From Tannerella sp. (GTDB lineage Bacteria; Bacteroidota; Bacteroidia; Bacteroidales; Tannerellaceae): a DNA stretch of 5,074 bases. The first letter of the stretch is position 1, and every line of letters begins with the position of its first letter. Below are positions 4,706 through 5,074 of the stretch, piece by piece. The DNA lies in the NCBI GenBank assembly GCA_031277235.1, contig JAITMT010000382.1, positions 1 to 5,074 of the forward strand. The letters run 5' to 3'. The notes under the pieces were generated by a model. The model made no database searches. It was not told the DNA's origin and saw only the letters and a list, made by a program, of their open reading frames with translations. The position numbers were made by a program, and so were the translations under genes.

Positions 4706-5074
4706 TCATTTCGCCACAAGCCGTTTTCCCGGTTGTATCTCGTCATTCCCCCGCTGCACCAGGATATCCCCTTCGGAAAGATTGCCGAATATCTCGATGG
4801 CGTCCGACAGGGTGATACCTGTGCGGATATCCACCCATTCAGCCTGTCCGTCCGATAGACGGATTACGAAACGCTTCTCCTGCGTCGTCACAATGGCTGT
4901 CACGGGAACCACAAACGAGGGAGCGCTCCTCTGAAAACTGACCGTGCAATTGGCAAACATCCCCGATTTCAGCTTCTTATCGCTGTTGTCGTAAAGAAAT
5001 TCCCATGCTTCCGTCCGGTTTTGGAGATTGATTGCGCCTGCTTTTCTCGACAACGCGGCTTCAAATTGCACACC
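4706..5074 (-). CDS. RND efflux periplasmic adaptor (HlyD/AcrA-type), C-terminal part (runs off right edge)
   Basis: An open minus-strand frame from the right edge to the stop at 4708-4706, about 122 residues, with the N-terminus outside the window. The GTG at 5071-5069 is an internal Val codon (GVQFEAALS...), not a start. The visible part fits the end of the beta-barrel domain (FEAALSRKAGAINLQNRTEAWEF, then LKSGMFANCTVSF) followed by the membrane-proximal domain (FVVPVTAIVTTQEKRFVIRL, GQAEWVDIRTGI, IEIFGNLSEGDILVQRGNDEIQPGKRL). Such proteins link an inner-membrane RND pump to an outer-membrane TolC-type channel. The pump and channel genes, if present, would follow or precede outside this window; none lies downstream, where only repeats are found. 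This gene is convergent with DUF3267. Confidence 0.85.
   Translation of the reverse strand, partial: GVQFEAALSRKAGAINLQNRTEAWEFLYDNSDKKLKSGMFANCTVSFQRSAPSFVVPVTAIVTTQEKRFVIRLSDGQAEWVDIRTGITLSDAIEIFGNLSEGDILVQRGNDEIQPGKRLVAK

Noticed and set aside
3902..5074. Remainder of leuS further downstream, as after an insertion of DUF1905 and DUF3267
   Set aside because: No KMSKS, MPGFAGSS or anticodon-binding LeuRS sequence is found after 3611 in the given translations; the rest of the gene is absent from the window.

Overview
The window looks like a chromosomal segment of a member of the Bacteroidota, probably Bacteroidales. The reasons are: the LeuRS sequence closely follows the Bacteroides type as I remember it; two promoters fit the Bacteroidota form (TAnnTTTG about 20 nt downstream of a TTTG-like box); the start regions are A-rich without clear Shine-Dalgarno sequences; and there are an outer-membrane beta-barrel remnant and an RND-type adaptor. 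No rRNA, tRNA or CRISPR array was seen.

Layout, left to right. (1) 1-265, minus: the first 88 codons of a HEPN-domain gene that runs off the left edge, with a recognisable promoter at 308-338 overlapped by a perfect 23-bp palindrome (322-370). (2) 402-431: a short GC-rich palindromic repeat, here called family A. (3) 451-758: a roughly 300-bp non-coding block of nested small hairpins with mutually inverted ends. (4) 772-1281, plus: the C-terminal part of an outer-membrane beta-barrel gene whose 5' part is missing where the hairpin block begins. (5) 1403-3611, plus: a promoter and leuS. This leuS is unusual in three ways. A 496-bp cassette encoding a DUF559 (Vsr-like) endonuclease domain, bounded by inverted family A repeats, is inserted in frame at the root of the editing domain. 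A second, empty inverted pair of family A repeats is inserted in frame further on. The gene then stops after 719 codons, before the KMSKS region and the tRNA-binding domains. (6) 3617-4533, plus: a DUF1905 gene and a DUF3267 putative membrane zincin gene, close together and probably co-transcribed. (7) 4573-4698: a 98-bp hairpin element and another family A repeat, lying between convergent genes. (8) 4706-5074, minus: the C-terminal part of an RND efflux periplasmic adaptor that runs off the right edge.

The genes do not form one pathway. The connecting theme is palindromic repeat invasion: six family A copies, four of them inside leuS and read through as protein, plus two larger hairpin elements. 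The most notable object is the inverted-repeat-bounded DUF559 cassette in leuS with its cargo-free counterpart about 425 bp downstream in the same gene. This resembles a mobile endonuclease unit and its miniature derivative, both tolerated as in-frame protein insertions. Whether this leuS is a working split subunit, a decaying extra copy or an assembly join cannot be settled from the window.
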